From positions 1,996,553-2,038,294 of the forward strand of contig NZ_RDBP01000012.1 in NCBI RefSeq assembly GCF_008042045.1: a DNA stretch of 41,742 nt, in the 5' to 3' direction. The notes below the pieces were generated by a model. It was not told the origin of the DNA and searched no databases. It was given only the letters and a program-made list of their open reading frames with translations. This stretch comes from Streptomyces sp. T39. GTDB taxonomy: Bacteria; Actinomycetota; Actinomycetes; Streptomycetales; Streptomycetaceae. A program made the translations under genes and the position numbers. Of the stretch, positions 1 through 11,233 are shown in pieces (positions within the stretch are counted from its first letter, which is position 1; every line of letters begins with the position of its first letter).

Positions 1-412
1 GTGTCGAATACTGCGCACCCCCGCCGAAGGCGGAAAAGGCGCAGATTGCGGTGGCCGGTCTCGGACTCGCGGTGCGGTTGAGGACACGCACACGAGCCCA
101 GGCACACCCCAGGCACAAGGTCTGAGCGTACCTACCGCACGGACATCGGTCAAAACAAATGGCCTCGCGCACGGCCTCGGACATCGGGCCGCGGGGGCAC
201 GGGGGACGGGCACGGGCGCGGCGGCCCGATGTCCGAGGCCGTGCGCGAGGCCATTTGTTTTGACCGATGTCCGTGCGGTAGGTACGCTCAGACCTTGTGC
301 CTGGGGTGTGCCTGGGCTCGTGTGCGTGTCCTCAACCGCACCGCGAGTCCGAGACCGGCCACCGCAATCTGCGCCTTTTCCGCCTTCGGCGGGGGTGCGC
401 AGTATTCGACAC
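1..412. repeat. Perfect 192-bp inverted repeat (fold-back) at the window edge
   Basis: Bases 1-192 are the exact reverse complement of 221-412, around a 28-base centre (193-220). No mismatch was found by eye. The right arm is the natural-looking DNA, because it carries the rpsL promoter and runs on into the rpsL leader. The left arm therefore replaces what should be upstream DNA (normally rpoC in Streptomyces). Exact identity over 192 bp starting at base 1 points to a contig-end fold-back artefact rather than an evolved palindrome, but the sequence alone cannot prove this. Confidence 0.9.
260..288 (+). promoter_or_regulatory. Housekeeping-sigma promoter of the str operon
   Basis: A TTGACC -35 hexamer (260-265) and a TACGCT -10 hexamer (283-288) are separated by exactly 17 bases. 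This is a good match to HrdB-type promoters and predicts a start near 295, giving a leader of about 185 nt before rpsL. The same promoter appears in mirror image in the left arm of the palindrome, where it is probably an artefact. Confidence 0.65.
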
Positions 413-431
413 ACCCGACCGCGTGGGTCGG
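407..431 (+). promoter_or_regulatory. Leader hairpin element shared with the S10 operon
   Basis: This 25-base element contains CGACAC followed by a perfect 6-bp hairpin, CCGACC (415-420) and GGTCGG (426-431), with a 5-base loop. It matches 23 of 25 positions of 14451-14475 in the S10 leader. Both copies lie 75-90 nt upstream of the first start codon of a ribosomal protein operon. A role in coordinated control of ribosomal operons is inferred. Confidence 0.5.
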
Positions 432-480
432 TGACGTTCCAGGTTAGTTTCACAGACGGCACACAGAAACCGGAGAAGTA

Positions 481-852
481 GTGCCTACGATCCAGCAGCT
501 GGTCCGGAAGGGCCGGCAGGACAAGGTCGAGAAGAACAAGACGCCCGCACTCGAGGGTTCCCCTCAGCGCCGCGGCGTCTGCACGCGTGTGTTCACGACC
601 ACCCCGAAGAAGCCGAACTCGGCCCTCCGCAAGGTCGCGCGTGTGCGTCTGACCTCCGGTATCGAGGTCACGGCCTACATCCCGGGTGAGGGGCACAACC
701 TGCAGGAGCACTCCATCGTGCTCGTGCGTGGTGGCCGTGTGAAGGACCTGCCGGGTGTTCGTTACAAGATCATCCGCGGTTCGCTCGACACCCAGGGTGT
801 CAAGAACCGCAAGCAGGCCCGCAGCCGCTACGGCGCCAAGAAGGAGAAGTAA
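481..852 (+). CDS. rpsL: 30S ribosomal protein S12
   Basis: S12 sits in the decoding centre of the small subunit and helps monitor codon-anticodon pairing. The 123-residue product has the normal family length and the conserved [13 protein letters not shown] stretch. The two positions where streptomycin-resistance substitutions arise, Lys43 and Lys88, are both lysine, so the allele looks streptomycin-sensitive. Translation starts at GTG 481 behind GGAGAAGTA. It is the first gene of the str operon, and rpsG follows 2 bases after its stop. Confidence 0.98.
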   Translation: MPTIQQLVRKGRQDKVEKNKTPALEGSPQRRGVCTRVFTTTPKKPNSALRKVARVRLTSGIEVTAYIPGEGHNLQEHSIVLVRGGRVKDLPGVRYKIIRGSLDTQGVKNRKQARSRYGAKKEK

Positions 853-854
853 GA

Positions 855-1325
855 ATGCCTCGTAAGGGCCCCGCCCCGAAGCGCCCGGTCATCATCGACC
901 CGGTCTACGGTTCTCCTCTGGTGACCTCGCTCATCAACAAGATCCTGCTGAACGGCAAGCGTTCCACCGCCGAGCGGATCGTCTACGGCGCGATGGAGGG
1001 TCTTCGCGAGAAGACCGGCGCCGACCCGGTCATCACGCTGAAGCGCGCTCTCGAGAACGTCAAGCCGTCCCTCGAGGTCAAGTCCCGCCGTGTCGGTGGC
1101 GCCACCTACCAGGTGCCGATCGAGGTCAAGCCGGGTCGTGCCGCCACCCTCGCGCTGCGCTGGGTCGTCGGCTACTCCCGCGCCCGCCGCGAGAAGACCA
1201 TGACCGAGCGCCTCATGAACGAACTGCTCGACGCCTCCAACGGCCTCGGCGCTTCGGTCAAGAAGCGTGAGGACACGCACAAGATGGCCGAGTCCAACAA
1301 GGCCTTCGCGCACTACCGCTGGTAG
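855..1325 (+). CDS. rpsG: 30S ribosomal protein S7
   Basis: S7 nucleates assembly of the 30S head and lines the E site; in E. coli it is also the autoregulator of the str operon. The 156-residue product has the typical length and conserved segments such as [14 protein letters not shown] near the N-terminus and AHYRW at the end. The ATG is 2 bases after the rpsL stop, and the ribosome binding site GGAG lies in the last rpsL codons, so translational coupling with rpsL is likely. fusA follows after 38 bases. Confidence 0.98.
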   Translation: MPRKGPAPKRPVIIDPVYGSPLVTSLINKILLNGKRSTAERIVYGAMEGLREKTGADPVITLKRALENVKPSLEVKSRRVGGATYQVPIEVKPGRAATLALRWVVGYSRARREKTMTERLMNELLDASNGLGASVKKREDTHKMAESNKAFAHYRW

Positions 1326-1363
1326 TCGCTACCCACATCGAGACCGAGAGAAGACTGAGCCAT

Positions 1364-3490
<2,127 letters not shown>

Positions 3491-3524
3491 CTCTCCCGAG
3501 TTCACGCTTTAGGCTTGACACCAG

Positions 3525-3571
3525 TCGTCGGGGCTCGGCCCCCGGAACCCCGAAGGATCGGGCCCCGGCGA
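3525..3571 (+). promoter_or_regulatory. Stem-loop between fusA and tuf
   Basis: Bases 3525-3537 pair with 3559-3571 as a 13-bp stem with two G-T wobbles. There is no T-run after it, so it need not terminate. It may act as a processing site or attenuator that lets tuf be expressed at a level different from fusA. A TTGACA hexamer at 3515-3520 has no convincing -10 partner. Separate transcription of tuf1 has been reported in streptomycetes, so a promoter in this gap is possible but not shown here. Confidence 0.45.
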
Positions 3572-3641
3572 ATGGCATCCCAGCAAAGATCACCTGGCGC
3601 CGATGAAGCAAGGCGTTCAGAACCACTCCAGGAGGACCCCA

Positions 3642-4835
<1,194 letters not shown>

Positions 4836-4872
4836 GTCCCGGTGGTCTGACCTGGTGGCTCACCGAGCCGCA

Positions 4873-4914
4873 GAAGGGCCTCGCACCTCTCGCAAGGGAG
4901 GTGCGAGGCCCTTC
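4873..4914 (+). terminator. Terminator of the str operon (copy A)
   Basis: A 17-bp perfect stem (4873-4889 with 4898-4914) with an 8-base loop lies 37 bases after the tuf stop. It is followed by TTCGTC rather than a long T-run, as is common in streptomycetes. It is part of a 59-bp sequence repeated at 6069-6127. Confidence 0.85.
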
Positions 4915-4931
4915 GTCATGTGCGGGGAGGG
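4873..4931. repeat. 59-bp direct repeat, copy A (partner 6069-6127)
   Basis: 57 of 59 bases match 6069-6127 in the same orientation, and the match runs past the hairpin into downstream sequence. The two differences are a T-A pair here and a C-G pair in copy B at the same stem position, so pairing is preserved. The two copies bracket only the gene at 5007-6025. Confidence 0.9.
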
Positions 4932-5006
4932 CGGGGCGGGCGGCGCGAGCAGGCGGGCTTGCCAGAAGGCCACCATCGTCTGCTGGTGCTCGGCAAGGAT
5001 GAGCAC

Positions 5007-6025
5007 ATGCCCACTCTGCTCTACTACCCGCTTGTCCGGCCTCCGGAGGCAGTGCTGCATCAGGCGCTGTTGTACTGGGACGGAATAGCCACGGTGGTGC
5101 CTGAGGACCTGAACGTCCGCACCGGTGCGGTGACGCCCGAGTTGAGGGAACTCGCCGAACGGGGGCTGTACCGCCCGCTCACCTGGAACGCGGGTAACGT
5201 CCGCCTGCTGTGCCGGGGCAGCAGTGGCGGCCCGGGTGAGTCGTACGACGTGCTCGTGGAAGAGCTGCGCAGCCTTGCCGCTCAGCGGCGACCGCTCGGT
5301 GAGGCGATGCGGCTGGATCGCCGCCTGTATCACTCGAAGATCGGCTACTTCCTGGAGGAGGCGGTCCTGGAACTGGGCCTGGGTCGGCGCATCGAGGAAG
5401 GAGGCCGCTGGAGCGTGGCCGTTCCACGCGAAGTGCAGCTGCTGCTCGTGGGCGCGGCTGCCCGAGAGCTCGCCGCGCGCGCAGGGGCGACTGCGGCGTA
5501 CATGCCGTACACCGATCAGGTGAGTGCACATGAGTCGGCAGTACGTCCGCTGGTGCCCGGCAGTGCCCTTGCCGCCTGGCAGGTCGAGATCGGCCGTCTG
5601 CTGCCCGTTCCGGCGGCCGGCACGCCGGTGGAGGACGTGATCGCTTTTCGGGAGCGATACGACGTCGAGCGTCGGCGGCTCATGTCGGAGATTCACGCCC
5701 TGCTCGCGGAGTTGCGCCGGAACTGGGAACAACCGGCCGATGTCATGGAGGCCATGCGGGACCGTCTGCGGGGGGCGGTTGACGACTACCATGCCGCCGT
5801 CCGGAGCAGTCGCCGAGCATGGTTCAGCGGGGGCTGGCCGTCACCGTGGGCTTGGCCGGGGCTGCTGCGGGCGAGCTTGTCGTGCCGGGCATGAACTGGC
5901 TGGTCGGAGCGGTCGCGGGCGGGTTCGCGATCAACGTGGCGGCTCGCGAGGTGCGCCCCTTGCAGAAGGAACGGGCGGAGCACCCCTTTGCCTACCTGCA
6001 GCACGTGGAGACGTTGGCCCGCTGA
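5007..6025 (+). pseudogene. Unknown-function gene between twin terminators, split by a 1-base frameshift
   Basis: I do not recognise a defined function. The start is ATG 5007, behind AAGGATGAG, giving a protein that begins MPTLLYYPLVRPPEAV. The frame is open to TGA ending at 5894, but from about residue 273 it turns into an unlikely Trp- and Pro-rich tail. A second frame from 5819 encodes RGLAVTVGLAGAAAGE and continues to a plausible end at 6025. Adding one C at 5825/5826 (TTCAG to TTCCAG) joins the two into a single 339-residue protein with a glycine-rich hydrophobic segment near the C-terminus. The N-terminal style resembles the uncharacterised DUF6236 group, but that is recollection only. 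The cause may be a sequencing error or true gene decay. Confidence 0.65.
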
Positions 6026-6068
6026 GCTCTTCCCCTCGATCCGGGGGAGCGGGCCGATGCTGTCCGCG

Positions 6069-6110
6069 GAAGGGCCCCGCACCTCTCGCAAGGGAGGTGC
6101 GGGGCCCTTC
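6069..6110. terminator. Bidirectional terminator (copy B)
   Basis: The stem 6069-6085 with 6094-6110 (17 bp) has the same 8-base loop as the tuf terminator. It lies 44 bases after the plus-strand gene and 53 bases after the end of the minus-strand protease gene, so it can serve both converging transcripts. Confidence 0.8.
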
Positions 6111-6127
6111 GTCATGTGCGGGGAGGG
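6069..6127. repeat. 59-bp direct repeat, copy B (partner 4873-4931)
   Basis: This is the second copy of the terminator-bearing repeat, in the same orientation. Identity ends soon after GGGGAGGG, although both copies continue into G-rich sequence. A recombinational origin, either duplication or insertion of the enclosed 1.14 kb next to tuf, is inferred. Confidence 0.9.
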
Positions 6128-6162
6128 TTGGGCGGGGCGGCGCCGGATCGGGTGCCGGGCGG

Positions 6163-6882
6163 TCAGACGCCGGCGACCGACTGGATCCAGGAGCGGTAGG
6201 CGGTGACGTTGGTGTACGCCGTGGTGGTCTGGCGGTCGCTGGTGGAGGCGACGCCCACCTGGACGCCGTTCAGCATCATCGGGCCGCCGGAGTCGCCGCC
6301 GGCGGTGATGCCGTTGCCGCGGCGGGCGCAGATCGCGGAACCGCCGTACGCGTCGGTGCAGCCGCTGGTCACGGTCACGTTCGCCACCTTCAGGTAGCGC
6401 GACTGGCAGGTGGCCTCGGAGCCGCACTGCGAGGTGGCGCCCCAGCCGTAGACCTGGACGCTCTGGCCGACCCGGACGGTGCCGGGCTGGCCGAGCGTCG
6501 CGTACGTGCCGCCGACGGAGCGGTCCAGGCGCACCAGGGCGAGGTCCGAACCGTGGGTGTAGGTCTGGGCGCCGTTGGCCACGGTCCCGCCGCTGTGCTG
6601 GTCCAGGCTGCCGATGCGGAACGAGAGCCCGCCGCCGGTGACACAGTGCTTGGCGGTCAGGATCCAGGTGGGGGCGATGATCGTCGCCGAACAGGTCTCC
6701 CTGCCGTTCGAGAACAGGCGCGCCGCCCAGGGGGCGTTCTGCGCGTAGCCGCCGCCGATGATCGGCTGGGGGCCGCTGGGGACGGGCTGCGGGGCGGCGG
6801 AGGCGGCCGTGGCGGTGGGGATCACGGCGACGGCGGAGAGCACGGCGGCCGCGAGTGCGGTCACTGTCCTGGTTATGCGCAA
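6163..6882 (-). CDS. Secreted chymotrypsin-fold (S1) serine protease
   Basis: The 239-residue product begins with a signal peptide (about residues 1-30, ending TAASA-A). A short propeptide follows, then a mature domain starting near IIGGGYA (41-47). The catalytic triad is visible: His79 in TAKHC, Asp113 in SDLAL, and Ser198 in GGDSGGP. Six cysteines are placed for S1-type disulfides. The residue six before the catalytic serine, which is Asp in trypsins, is Ile192 here, so classical trypsin specificity is not expected. The start is uncertain: TTG 6882 has GAGGAG only 2 bases upstream, and an in-frame GTG (6864) is an alternative. It is transcribed toward copy B of the terminator. Confidence 0.88.
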   Translation of the reverse strand: MRITRTVTALAAAVLSAVAVIPTATAASAAPQPVPSGPQPIIGGGYAQNAPWAARLFSNGRETCSATIIAPTWILTAKHCVTGGGLSFRIGSLDQHSGGTVANGAQTYTHGSDLALVRLDRSVGGTYATLGQPGTVRVGQSVQVYGWGATSQCGSEATCQSRYLKVANVTVTSGCTDAYGGSAICARRGNGITAGGDSGGPMMLNGVQVGVASTSDRQTTTAYTNVTAYRSWIQSVAGV

Positions 6883-6972
6883 GGCTCCTCATTTCCGAAG
6901 ACACGCGGTGGGGGCCGCGTATGGGGGTGTCCGGGAGCCATCAGGATTGCGGCCGGGCCGAGGGCGCGGGTA

Positions 6973-7000
6973 ATAGCGCTTTGCCATAACACCGCGCTAT
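6973..7000. promoter_or_regulatory. Inverted repeat upstream of the protease gene
   Basis: ATAGCGC (6973-6979) and GCGCTAT (6994-7000) form a perfect dyad with 14 bases between them, about 90-118 bases upstream of the protease start. It lies in an AT-richer patch of an otherwise GC-rich gap (6883-7088). The geometry suits a regulator binding site overlapping the promoter; no regulator can be named. Confidence 0.4.
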
Positions 7001-7088
7001 GGGGCGGGAGTCGGCCAGGCGCGGGCGGTTTCCGGCCGGGCCTTCCAGGTCGATCGGGGCACGCGAGCCCTGATCCGGGCGAGCGGCC

Positions 7089-9208
7089 CTAGCTCGGCGC
7101 TTCCGCCGAGGGGCGCCAGGTCCACGGGTGGCCGTCGGGGCCGAGACCGATGACGCGGACGTCCGAGGCGGTGGTGACGAGGACGGGCGTGCCGAGGGCC
7201 TGCGGCCCGGACGTCCGCGTGAACAGACCGTCCCCGGTGCGGACCTGGAGACGGCCGCCGAGGTCCCGGCCGAGCAGAGCCGTGCCGTCCGCGGTCACCG
7301 GGCCGTAGCCCTCGAACGCCGGGGCGGGCAGCACGGTGCCGTCGGGGCGGACCCGGACCAGTCGCGGGTCCGCCGTGCCCCGCCCGTCACGGGGCGAGGC
7401 CCGGCGGTAGTCGAGCTCCCGGCGGAAGAGCAGCTCGACGGTGCCGTCGGCCGCGGCGACGGCGGCGGGTACGTCGACGGGGGCGGGCAGGCCGGCGGAC
7501 GGGCGGTGGGTCACCGCGGCCCCCGGGTGTTCCTGGGCCCAGTGGTGCACGGTGTCGTGCCCGGCACCGAGGACATGGACCCGCCCCGCCGAGTCGACGA
7601 CCGCGGCCAGCCCGTCCTGGACCGCCCCGCCGCCCAGGTCGCGCCAGCCGCGCCAGCGGCCGTCCGGTTCCCGCGACCTGGTGCTGACGCCCTGGTCCGC
7701 GTTGCGCACGAAGAGGTGGACCCGTCCGGCCCGGTCCGTGACGGCCACCGGCACGCCGGCGCGCCGACCGCGGTCGCCGTCGCGCTCCGGGTTGCCGAGG
7801 CCCTGCCAGGCGCGGAACGGGCCGCCGGGGGAACGCTGTTCGAGGACGACCAGCTCCCGGGCGTCGTCACCGCTGCCGTGTCCGCTGATGGACGTGAGCC
7901 GCAGCCCGAACAGCAGCCGGCGGCCGTCGGGGAGCGCGGTCGTGCCGAGCACCGGGGCCAGTGGCCCGCCGCCCAGGTCCTCCGGCTCGCCCCAGCGGCC
8001 CCCGCCCGGGGTGGTCTCGCGCCAGCGGACCGCCCGCAGCCCGAGGACGCCGTAGGCGGTCAGCCGCCCGTCGTCCTCGGCTGCCACCGCCATGCGGGGC
8101 CCCGGATGGCGGTGCCGGGTGGACCGGATCCAGCCCTTCTCGTTGGTCAGCGGACGCCGCCCGCCGACGTTGTAGTCGCCGCAGCCCGCCGTGTTGCCGC
8201 AGGCCCAGTCCACACCACCGCCGTAGGGGACGAGCGGTTCCGCCTTGCGGTCCAGCACGGTCCGCGGGAGGTTCTTCGGCCAGTGGCGGTTGTGGTAGCC
8301 GCGGAAGGCGGTGACGGCGAACGCGGGGACCCCGCCGCCGTCCCGCGTCGCCTCGGCCACCCTGCGTATCATCGCCGCCCAGCTGAACGAGGCGACGGCC
8401 GTGTGGTCCGCGTGGTCCGAGTAACCGCGCTGCTCGCTGTCCTTGCGGCGGGTCGCCTCGTCGCTGAGCTGGATGTCGGGATCCGGGTCCAGGGTGTGCA
8501 CGACGGTGGGCCGGTACCGCTCCAGCAGGCCGGCGAGCACGTCGACCAGCCGGTCGTAGTCGTAGCCGCCCGACCTGCGCAGCGGTGAGCCGTCGGCGAC
8601 CACCGTGGGCAGGGTGAGGGCGCGGTCGTGCCACAGGCTGGGCAGGCCGGGGCGGTTGCCGCGGGCGGTGTGCATGGCGAGGTTGAGGAAGACCAGCTCC
8701 ACCCGGCGCGCCCCGTCGGCGAGCGTGTCGATCTCGGCACGCGCCCCGCCCCGGAGGGTGACGGTGTCCCGGCGCCACGCGGTGAACACGTCGAGGCCGA
8801 GCAGATGGGCGTAGGCCTGGCGCAGTCCCTGGTGACGGGCCGACGCGTAGGCGGCCTTGTCGACGGGGACTCCGGCGGCGCCGGGTATGCGGTTCCTGCC
8901 GTCGGACTCGCCCGCCGTGACGTAGACGCAGACGACCGGGACGCCGTCGGCCAGCATCTGGCGGGCGTCCGGGTTCATGAAGTACAGGTCGTCGTCCGGG
9001 TGGGCGAGGATCTGCATCAGCAGGGCGTGCCGGGGCGCGGCGATCGGGATGCCCGGTGCCGGGTCGGCGACCGGGCCGGTCCGGCGCGGCGCCGGCACCG
9101 AGCAGGCCCCGAGGGCGCCGCTCGCGGAGAGGGCCGCCAGCGCCGCGAGGACCCCGCGCCGGGGCGGGCCCGGGCGCGGGGCCTGTCCGGCCTCGGTGGT
9201 GTCGCCCC
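7089..9208 (-). CDS. PIG-L family deacetylase lipoprotein, 5' end lost at an assembly junction
   Basis: The enzyme domain carries AHPDDD (about 8988-9005) and SDHADHTA (about 8397-8420), the metal-binding motifs of PIG-L/LmbE N-acetylglucosaminyl deacetylases. The C-terminal half (about 7100-8100) has repeats such as GGGRWGEPEDLGGG and DGRWRGWRDLGGG, typical of a beta-propeller that may bind a surface glycan. The N-terminus has a twin-arginine-like RRGVLAAL and a lipobox ending LGAC, so it should be an exported lipoprotein. No start codon exists between the signal sequence and 9208; the frame runs on only into the fold-back copy at 9209-9463, which supplies a false Met. The true start is missing from this sequence. 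The substrate is unknown. Confidence 0.85.
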
Positions 9209-9463
9209 GGGCGCGCCGGGTGGAGCTGGTCTTCCTCAACCTCGCCATGCACACCGCCCGCGGCAACCGCCCCGGCCTGCCCAGCCTGTGGCACGACCGC
9301 GCCCTCACCCTGCCCACGGTGGTCGCCGACGGCTCACCGCTGCGCAGGTCGGGCGGCTACGACTACGACCGGCTGGTCGACGTGCTCGCCGGCCTGCTGG
9401 AGCGGTACCGGCCCACCGTCGTGCACACCCTGGACCCGGATCCCGACATCCAGCTCAGCGACG
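8459..9463. repeat. Perfect 255-bp inverted repeat (fold-back)
   Basis: Bases 9209-9463 are the reverse complement of 8459-8713, with 495 bases between the arms. The left arm is the coding region of the PIG-L gene. The right arm encodes the same peptide in the opposite direction, with no evident divergence. It begins exactly where the PIG-L reading frame should reach its start. This is probably an assembly or amplification chimera. Confidence 0.92.
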
Positions 9464-9467
9464 GACG

Positions 9468-9639
9468 CCGCCGCGGTGACGAACCGATGCGCGTCCGCGC
9501 GACGGTCGCCCTAGGCACCGGGGAGGTGCGGTGGGCCGCGGATGCCGCCGGGGCGTCCAGCGGCTCCGCGGCCCACCGCACCTCCCCGGTGCCTAGGGCG
9601 ACCGTCGCGCGGACGCGCATCGGTTCGTCACCGCGGCGG
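9468..9639. repeat. Perfect 75-bp inverted repeat (fold-back)
   Basis: Bases 9468-9542 are the reverse complement of 9565-9639, with a 22-base centre. The right arm is the coding 3' end of the MJ1316/EEP/2H gene. The repeat starts only 4 bases after the preceding 255-bp fold-back ends, so two contig ends, each with its own fold-back, appear to have been joined here. It is too long and too perfect, and too deep in coding sequence, for a simple terminator. Confidence 0.9.
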
Positions 9640-11231
9640 GAGAGGACGGCGATCTCGCCGACGCGCACGTCGGCCGGTGCGAGGCGGGCCTCGCAGGCGG
9701 CGGTCAGGGTCTGCGGATCGGTGGTGCGGCCGAGGCTCAGGTGCGGGGTGAAGCCGGGACGCCGTCCCCGGCAGGCGGGGAAGCGATCGAGCAGCCGCTC
9801 GCGCAGGGCCGCCCACGGCTCCTCGCCGGCGCCCGCCGGGTCCAGCCACACCGTCGCGCCCTCCCGGTGCCCGAACCAGTGCACTCCGGCCAGCCGGGCC
9901 GCGAACGGCCCGAAGCCGGTCATGGCCGCGGAGACCAGCGGCAGCGCCGCGTCGAAGGAGGACTCGGGCACGAAGCCGAAGAGCAGATTGACGTGCGGAG
10001 GCCAGCGGTGGATCTGCGGGTCGTTCTCCCGGCGGATCTCCTGGAGAGCCGGCCAGGTCTCCCGCGGCGGGATCCAGGCCAGTGCCGTCCGGACGGTGGG
10101 CGGGACGTCCAGGGCCTCGCCCGACTCCGTCCGTGCGGGGGCCAGTTCGGCGCGTACCCCGTAGTGGTCGGAGATGTACAGGCCGTCCGCGGACGGTTCG
10201 GTGCCGAGGAGGGACGCCTCACGCGCCCGCAGCCGCCCGGCACGCAGCAGCACGCGGTCGAGCCGGGAGGCGCGGCCGGTCAGGGAGGAGACCGCGGCCA
10301 GCGGGTTGGCGGCCGGGTCGAACGTCGGGGTCGTGTCAGCGGCGCCGTGGGTCTCGCTCCACGCGTCCCGCATGCCGAGCGTGGTCTGCGGCGCGTCCGT
10401 GCCGTCGTTGACGTCGCCCAGCAGGACGACGTCGCCGTCGAGCGGGGCCAACCCCTCCGCGATGCGCGTCAGTTCGGCCTCCCGCCGGGCGGCGCCGTCG
10501 GCGGAGTGGTCGCTGCTGAGGTGGGTCGCCGCGACGGTGAGCGGCTCGGCGCCGGTCTCCACGACCAGTGCGGTCACGGCCTTGTGCGGGCCGAGCCCGT
10601 GGTGGCCGGCCTCCCGTACGGGCAGTCTGCTGAGCAGCAGCAGCCCGCAGTCGTCGACGTCCCGGGCGACCGGGTCGGTGCCCAGGGTGTAGGCCTCGCG
10701 CACCCAGGGCTCGCCGAGGAGCATGGTGAGCAGCCGCGGCTCGACCTCCTGGAGCGCGATCACGTCCGCGTCCGCCGCGCGCAGCGCCGCGATCAGCAGC
10801 GGCCTGCGCCGGACGGTGTCGATGCGGTCGGCGTCGTAGCGGTCCCACAGCGTGTTCCAGGTCAGCAGCCGCACCCGGCCCGAGGGCGGCACCGTCCCTC
10901 GCGGCGAGCGGGCCGGGACCCACTCCCCGCCGTCGAAGACGTGCGGGGTGCGGGCGGCGAAGAAGGGCGCCCGCAGGCTGCGTGCCTCGCGCACCCGGCC
11001 GGCGTCGGTGGCGTCCATCCGGTCGGTGCCGGTGGCCCGGTCCCACACCGTCTCGCCGTCCGCCTCGAAGAAGAGCACCCGGTGCCACGGGATCTCGCCG
11101 CCCGGCACGAAGGCGGGCAGCGGCACCCGCTTGGGGGCCGCGCCCCGCTGCATCACGCCGACCGTGAAGCGGGCCGGGTCGAAGCGGGCGTCCCAGCGGA
11201 CCCGGTGGTAGATCTCCTCGCTGGTGCGCAT
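9565..11231 (-). CDS. MJ1316 domain / EEP phosphoesterase / 2H phosphodiesterase fusion (RNA end processing), 3' end lost
   Basis: Three domains are visible. Residues 1-80 match the MJ1316 (former DUF504) domain, proposed to recognise 2',3'-cyclic phosphate RNA ends. Residues about 118-365 are an endonuclease/exonuclease/phosphatase fold with Asn126, Glu162, His237, GDVND (272-276) and SDHYG (354-358). Residues about 380-548 are a 2H (LigT-like) domain with PHVNL (His413) and PHLSL (His497); the first motif has Asn where Ser or Thr is usual. The ATG at 11231 is 2 bases beyond the ligase-kinase stop and has a strong GAGGAGGAGG site inside that gene, so the two are coupled. No genuine stop codon remains: the frame runs into the 9468-9639 fold-back after about residue 556. 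Databases often label MJ1316 proteins poly(A) polymerase; nothing here supports that. Confidence 0.85.
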
Positions 11232-11233
11232 GC

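Noticed and set aside
1..412. Palindrome as a linear-chromosome telomere or phage cos-like end
   Set aside because: Streptomyces telomeres have several short palindromes far from the core genome; this is one long perfect fold-back beside rpsL.
4873..6127. Direct repeats as the target-site duplication of a transposon
   Set aside because: 59 bp is too long for a usual target duplication, and the enclosed segment has no transposase or terminal inverted repeats.
8628..9479. Plus-strand frames sharing peptides with the PIG-L gene
   Set aside because: They arise from the 255-bp fold-back, which presents PIG-L coding sequence on both strands.
9468..9639. 75-bp inverted repeat as a transcription terminator
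   Set aside because: The arms are far too long and perfect, they lie in coding sequence, and they abut another artefact-like fold-back.
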